In this document: piece after piece, positions 60,031-64,000 of the stretch
How positions within the stretch are numbered: position 1 is the first letter of the stretch
Layout of the letters: every line of letters begins with the position of its first letter
Assembly (NCBI RefSeq): GCF_040681875.1
Contig: NZ_JBFAZP010000006.1
Coordinates: 124,001-188,000 of the forward strand
Length of the DNA stretch: 64,000 nt
Source: Longispora sp040681875
GTDB taxonomy: Bacteria > Actinomycetota > Actinomycetes > Mycobacteriales > Micromonosporaceae
Direction of reading: 5' to 3'
Notes under the pieces: generated by a model
Databases searched by the model: none
Told to the model about the DNA's origin: nothing
The model's input: only the letters and a program-made list of their open reading frames with translations
Translations under genes and position numbers: made by a program

Positions 60031-61188
60031 GTAGCGCCCGGGCTGCGGCCAGTACGTGAGGCCGTGCGGGCCGGAGCCGACCGGGATCCTCCGGAGCAGC
60101 TCGCCGCTGGTGGTGTCGAACACGTACACCTCGTTGTGGTATCTGCCGGACACCCAGAACTGGGTGCCGTCGGCGGACAGCGCGCCCATGTCGGGGCTGC
60201 CGCCGCCGGGGATCGTCCACTTGCCGAGCTTGTCGCCGGTCACCGGGTCCAGCACCACGATCGTGCCCTCGCCCCGGTTGGTGACGAACATCCGCTTCGA
60301 GTCGCGGGAGAAGTAGACGGCGTGCGCGCCCTGGCCGGTCGGGATGAAGCCGATCTGCTTGGTGGCGTCGCCGTCGAAGACGTACACCCCGTTGGCGTGC
60401 ATGTCGGCGACGTAGAACCGTTTGCCGTCCGGGGACAGCCGGGAGTCCTGCGGCATCCCGTTGGGCACCTGGTCGAGGGCGAAGCTGGCGACCTGCTCCA
60501 TCGTGGCCACGTCGAGCACGATCATCCGGTTGGCGAACTCGCAGGTCACCAGAGCCCGCTTGCCGTCGGCGGTGAAGTCCATGTGGTTCACCCCGGCGCA
60601 CTCGGGCACGGAGAGCTTCTTGTGCGGCCTCCACGACGGGTACTCGTAGAAGTCGAGTCGCTTGTAGGCCTCAGCGACCACGATCGCGTACTTCCCGTCG
60701 GGGGTGAAGTACAGGTTGTACGGGTCCTGGACGTGGATCACCTCGCCCGGCCGCCCCGTCTTCGGGTCGATCGGCGTGAGGGTGCCGCCGGGGATCTCGT
60801 CGGCGGTCGCGTACAGGGTCCTCATGTCGTAGCCGGGGACCACGTGCTGGGGTTCGCGGCCGGCGTCGAACCTGTCGATCACCTGGTACGTCTTGGGGTC
60901 GATCACCCACACGTCGTGGCTGCCGTTGTGCGGCACGTACACGAGTTCGCGCGCGCCGGCCACGGCGGGACTGAACTTGTTGGACCCGGAGGCGGCGTAC
61001 ACGTCGGCCGTGGTCAGCGGCGGGGGCATGCCGGGCAGGACGTCCATGGCGGGGGTCGGCGACGCGCTGGTCGCGGTGGGGGCGGGCACGGGTTGGGGCT
61101 TCGCCGCGGGCTTCGGGTCCGCCTGGGCGCAGCCCGCCAGCGCCGCCACTGCCACGATTCCTATGCCCCAATTCAACCTTTTACGCAC
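60001..61188 (-). CDS. YncE-like beta-propeller lipoprotein
   Basis: 395 residues. Lipoprotein signal MRKRLNWGIGIVAVAALAGC and a Pro/Ala tether, then a seven-bladed propeller of YVTN/YncE type: ELVYVPHNGSHDVWVIDPKT, RTLYATADEIPGGTLTPIDP, YVADMHANGVYVFDGDA, RMFVTNRGEGTIVVLDPVTG, QFWVSGRYHNEVYVFDTTSG. Relatives bind DNA, metals or cell-surface ligands or accompany quinoprotein pathways. GTG start after TACTCT with a 7-nt gap. Confidence 0.88.
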   Translation of the reverse strand: MRKRLNWGIGIVAVAALAGCAQADPKPAAKPQPVPAPTATSASPTPAMDVLPGMPPPLTTADVYAASGSNKFSPAVAGARELVYVPHNGSHDVWVIDPKTYQVIDRFDAGREPQHVVPGYDMRTLYATADEIPGGTLTPIDPKTGRPGEVIHVQDPYNLYFTPDGKYAIVVAEAYKRLDFYEYPSWRPHKKLSVPECAGVNHMDFTADGKRALVTCEFANRMIVLDVATMEQVASFALDQVPNGMPQDSRLSPDGKRFYVADMHANGVYVFDGDATKQIGFIPTGQGAHAVYFSRDSKRMFVTNRGEGTIVVLDPVTGDKLGKWTIPGGGSPDMGALSADGTQFWVSGRYHNEVYVFDTTSGELLRRIPVGSGPHGLTYWPQPGRYSLGHTSNIR

Positions 61189-61195
61189 ATCGCGC

Positions 61196-61201
61196 AGAGT
61201 A
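61196..61201 (-). promoter_or_regulatory. -10 element TACTCT, leaderless start
   Basis: Minus-strand TACTCT (61201-61196) with 7 nt to the GTG at 61188. Confidence 0.5.
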
Positions 61202-61331
61202 CCCGGCGGTCCACCGTTAAGTGACGGCGACTAACACATCGATAACAATCAAGCTCTTTACTGGACAAAAGATCGACTGCTAGAGATGTAACAACCGCAT
61301 AACGCGGCCCTTCGGCAAGGGAGACTCACCG

Positions 61332-63695
61332 ATGAGAAAATCCATCGCCGCAAGTGGGATAGCCGTTCTGGTGGTCGGCCTGCTGGCCGGCGTGTCCACC
61401 ACAGCGACGGCCTCCCCGACACCGTCCGGACTGGACCAGGCACTCACGGCGCACCGGGCGGCCTTCGCCGGCGGCCCCGGCGACGCCTACCGGGCCACCC
61501 GGACCGTCGTGGATCCCGACGGCACGTCACACGTCCGCTACCAGCGGACCTACCAGGGACTGCCCGTCATCGGCGGCGACTTCGTCACGCACACCGCCCC
61601 CGGCGGCGCGGTCACGGCGTCCAACGGCCTGTCCGCCCCGCTCACCCTCGCCACGAACCCCGGCGTCGGCCGGGCCTCGGCGGCCGCGAAGGCGCGCGGC
61701 CAGTTCACCGGGACGGTCTCCGGGGTGCGGGACCCGGCCCTGGTCGTCGACGCCACCTCCGGCACCGGCCGGCTGGCGTGGGAGACCGTCGTCCGTGGCA
61801 CGAACGGGCAGACCCCGAGCGTGCTGCACGTCCTCACCGACGCGCACAGCGGCGCCGTCCTCAACAGGTACGACGAGGTGAAGAGCTTCGGTTCCGGGTC
61901 CGGCGCGAGTGGTGGCGCGCTGGTCGCGGGGACGGGCAACAGCGTCTACTCCGGCGCGGTCACGATCGACACCACGTTGTCGGGTAGCACCTACAGCATG
62001 GTCGACCCGTCGCACGGCAACGGCCGGACCTGCGACATGAACCAGGGCTCCGGCACGTGCACCACGTTCACGGACACGGACAACACGTGGGGCAACGGAA
62101 CGCAGTCCGACCGGGCCTCGGCCGGCGTGGACGCGCACTTCGGCGCGGCGGTCACGTTCGACTACTTCAAGAACACCCACGGGCGCAACGGCATCTTCGG
62201 CAACGGTGCCGGCGTGCCGAGCCGGGTGCACTACGGCAACGCGTACATCAACGCGTTCTGGGACGGCGCGCAGATGACCTACGGCGACGGCGCGAGCAAC
62301 CAGCGCCCGCTGGTCTCGCTGGACGTGGCCGGGCACGAGATGTCGCACGGCGTCACCGAGGCGCTGTCGGGGCTGCAGTACTCCGGCGAGTCCGGCGGGC
62401 TGAACGAGGCCACGTCCGACATCTTCGGCAACATGGTCGAGTTCTACGCCAACACGTCCTCCGATCCGGGCGACTACCAGGTCGGCGAGAAGATCAACAT
62501 CAACGGCAACGGCACCCCGCTGCGGTACATGTACAACCCGGGCCTCGACGGCTCCTCGCACACCTGCTGGTCGACCAGCACCAACAGCGTGGACGTGCAC
62601 TACTCCTCCGGTGTCGGCAACCACTTCTACTTCAACCTGGCCGAGGGCACCGGCTCGACGCCGTACGGCACTTCCCCGCTGTGCGGCTCCAACCCGGGCA
62701 CGGTCGGCATCGGCCGGGCGAAGGCGGAGAAGATCTGGTACCGGGCGCTCGACCTGTATTTCACGACCACGACGAAGTACGTCAACACGACCACTCCCGC
62801 CAACACGTCCCGCGCCCAGACCCTGACGGCCGCCACGGACCTCTACGGCCTGTGCAGCACCGAGTACAAGGCCGTCCAGTCGTCGTGGACGTCGGTCAAC
62901 GTGGCCGGCAACGACGCGCCCTGCAACGCCAGCCAGGACTTCTCCATCGCGGTCAGCCCGGCCTCGGGCAGCACGAACCCGGGCGGTTCGCTGTCGGCGA
63001 CGGTGACGACCACGACCACGGCCGGCGCCCCGCAGACCGTGAACCTGACGGCCTCCGGCCAGCCGGCCGGCGTGACCGTGTCGTTCAGCCCGGCCTCCGG
63101 GAGCTCCGGCTTCTCCTCGACGGCGACCATCGCCACGACGACGGGGGCGGCACCGGGGACGTACACGATCACGGGTACCGGCACGGCCGTCACCCGGACG
63201 ACGTCCTACGCGCTCACGGTCAACGGCACGGGCGGTTGTTCCAGCCCGGGCCAGAAGCTGGGCAACCCCGGCTTCGAGACGGCGACCGCGCCGTGGACGT
63301 CCACCACCGGCGTGATCGGCGCGTGGGCCGGCACCGGGGCCCCGCGCACCGGCACCCGCAGCGCGTGGCTGGACGGCTACGGCACCACGCACACCGACAC
63401 CCTGTCGCAGACGGTCAGCATCCCGGCCGGCTGCTCCAGCTACGTGCTGAGCTTCTACCTGAAGATCACCACGGCGGAGACGACCACGACCGTGCAGTAC
63501 GACAAGCTGACCGTGAAGGTGGGCTCGACGGTGCTGGCCACGTACTCCAACCTCAACCCGCAGGGCTACTCCCTCAAGTCGTTCAACGTCGGCGCCTTCG
63601 CCGGCCAGACGGTGGTGCTGAACTTCACCGGCACCGAGGACATCTCGCTCCAGACGTCGTTCGTCATCGACGACACGGCGCTGAACGTGTCCTGA
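61332..63695 (+). CDS. Secreted M4 (thermolysin-family) metalloprotease
   Basis: 787 residues. Signal peptide to ~28, an FTP-type propeptide (YQRTYQGLPVIGGDFVTH), then the catalytic domain with zinc motif HEMSH (His335-His339) and third ligand Glu359 in GLNEATSD, 24 residues after the first His as in thermolysin. HYSSGVGNHFYFNLAEG supplies the downstream active-site His. C-terminal Ig-like domain (DFSIAVSPASGSTNPGGS) shared with the trypsin-like protease at 20799-22286, then a ~145-residue jelly-roll-like domain. SD AAGGGAG upstream. Extracellular proteolysis. Confidence 0.95.
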   Translation: MRKSIAASGIAVLVVGLLAGVSTTATASPTPSGLDQALTAHRAAFAGGPGDAYRATRTVVDPDGTSHVRYQRTYQGLPVIGGDFVTHTAPGGAVTASNGLSAPLTLATNPGVGRASAAAKARGQFTGTVSGVRDPALVVDATSGTGRLAWETVVRGTNGQTPSVLHVLTDAHSGAVLNRYDEVKSFGSGSGASGGALVAGTGNSVYSGAVTIDTTLSGSTYSMVDPSHGNGRTCDMNQGSGTCTTFTDTDNTWGNGTQSDRASAGVDAHFGAAVTFDYFKNTHGRNGIFGNGAGVPSRVHYGNAYINAFWDGAQMTYGDGASNQRPLVSLDVAGHEMSHGVTEALSGLQYSGESGGLNEATSDIFGNMVEFYANTSSDPGDYQVGEKININGNGTPLRYMYNPGLDGSSHTCWSTSTNSVDVHYSSGVGNHFYFNLAEGTGSTPYGTSPLCGSNPGTVGIGRAKAEKIWYRALDLYFTTTTKYVNTTTPANTSRAQTLTAATDLYGLCSTEYKAVQSSWTSVNVAGNDAPCNASQDFSIAVSPASGSTNPGGSLSATVTTTTTAGAPQTVNLTASGQPAGVTVSFSPASGSSGFSSTATIATTTGAAPGTYTITGTGTAVTRTTSYALTVNGTGGCSSPGQKLGNPGFETATAPWTSTTGVIGAWAGTGAPRTGTRSAWLDGYGTTHTDTLSQTVSIPAGCSSYVLSFYLKITTAETTTTVQYDKLTVKVGSTVLATYSNLNPQGYSLKSFNVGAFAGQTVVLNFTGTEDISLQTSFVIDDTALNVS

Positions 63696-63713
63696 CGCCA
63701 CTTCCGTAGGGCC

Positions 63714-63739
63714 ATGGTGATCGCTACGGTGATCACCAT
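63714..63739. promoter_or_regulatory. Promoter with 9-bp palindrome around the -10
   Basis: -35-like TTCCGT (63702-63707), 17-bp spacer, -10 TACGGT (63725-63730). Exact arms ATGGTGATC (63714-63722) and GATCACCAT (63731-63739) enclose the -10. A bound dimer would block the promoter. Confidence 0.5.
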
Positions 63740-64000
63740 GGCTCTCGGCATAGCGCTGCTCATCGATGTCCTCAGGGTCTGGCTACCCTCCCTGATCACG
63801 GTGTACGGCGCCGCCGGCAGCACCCCGGCCGAGCAGCTCGGCCTGTTCGCCCTCGCCTGCTTCGCGGTCGCGCTGCTCGGCGTGCCGCTGGCCCGGTGGG
63901 TCGGCCCCGGCCGGTTCGCGACCGCGTCGGTGGCCGGCCTCGCCGTGGCCCGGATCTTCCTCCAGGCCACCCACGGCGGCCGCCCCCAGCTCTACCTCGC
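63738..64000 (+). CDS. Membrane protein (3' end beyond window)
   Basis: Frame open to the last base. I place the start at ATG 63738, 7 nt after TACGGT; an in-frame ATG at 63714 is the alternative. Visible residues hold three hydrophobic segments (ALGIALLIDVLRVWLPSLIT, LFALACFAVALLGVPLA, FATASVAGLAVARIFLQ). No motif recognised in the visible part. Confidence 0.7.
   Translation, partial: MALGIALLIDVLRVWLPSLITVYGAAGSTPAEQLGLFALACFAVALLGVPLARWVGPGRFATASVAGLAVARIFLQATHGGRPQLYL

Overview
The window is chromosomal DNA of a very GC-rich Gram-positive actinomycete. Evidence: near-universal G/C third codon positions, GTG and TTG starts, two AfsR/SARP-type BTAD-STAND regulators, many secreted enzymes with actinobacterial signal peptides, a YtrA-type GntR regulator, and many -10 hexamers (TANNNT or CATNNT) lying 6-7 nt before a start codon, as expected of leaderless mRNAs. 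A Micromonospora/Streptomyces-like organism fits; I do not claim a genus. I saw no rRNA, tRNA, CRISPR array, prophage or insertion sequence.

Layout. 1-13.6 kb: the 3' part of a BTAD-STAND regulator, a tiny membrane protein, a TatD hydrolase, a beta-propeller lipoprotein, a membrane protein fused to a Tat-exported DyP peroxidase and coupled to a cupredoxin lipoprotein, an aquaporin, a GntR-ABC operon, a membrane protein and an L,D-transpeptidase. 13.7-19.5 kb: a leftward cobalamin block (chelatase ChlI/ChlD, cobO, cobB, cobE/cbiG-C, cobH) headed by a cobalamin riboswitch and interrupted by two tandem-repeat arrays. 19.9-27.1 kb: a GH25 muramidase, a trypsin-like protease, a glucosaminidase and a second, complete BTAD-STAND regulator.

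27.3-41.6 kb is the most interesting region. It looks like an exopolysaccharide locus combining Pel and galactosaminogalactan themes. A rightward arm encodes a secreted Agd3/CE18-like deacetylase, a PelF-like GT4 glycosyltransferase, a large membrane protein, a sugar nucleotidyltransferase and an epimerase-like protein. A converging leftward arm encodes two GH114-type polygalactosaminidase-like proteins (one a lipoprotein, one without a signal), a nucleotide-sugar dehydrogenase and an epimerase. The arms are separated by an MFS exporter under a MerR-type promoter, a P450 and a membrane protein. Precursor synthesis, polymerisation, membrane passage, deacetylation and cleavage could all be encoded here.

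41.7-49.9 kb: a second P450, a small XRE regulator with dyad operators, two proteins of unknown role, an orphan small transcript (promoter, 12-codon ORF and a branched GNRA-capped terminator), a D-cysteine desulfhydrase/ACC deaminase-like enzyme and a 1,072-residue NACHT NTPase. 50-54.8 kb: a biotin locus, bioA-orf-bioF-bioD leftward and bioB-bsaP rightward, with an unusual proline/alanine repeat ORF translationally coupled between bioA and bioF. 54.9-64 kb: a polar amino-acid ABC transporter coupled to an Smr-domain protein, small secreted and DoxX-like proteins, a YncE-like propeller protein, an M4 metalloprotease and the start of a membrane protein cut by the window edge.
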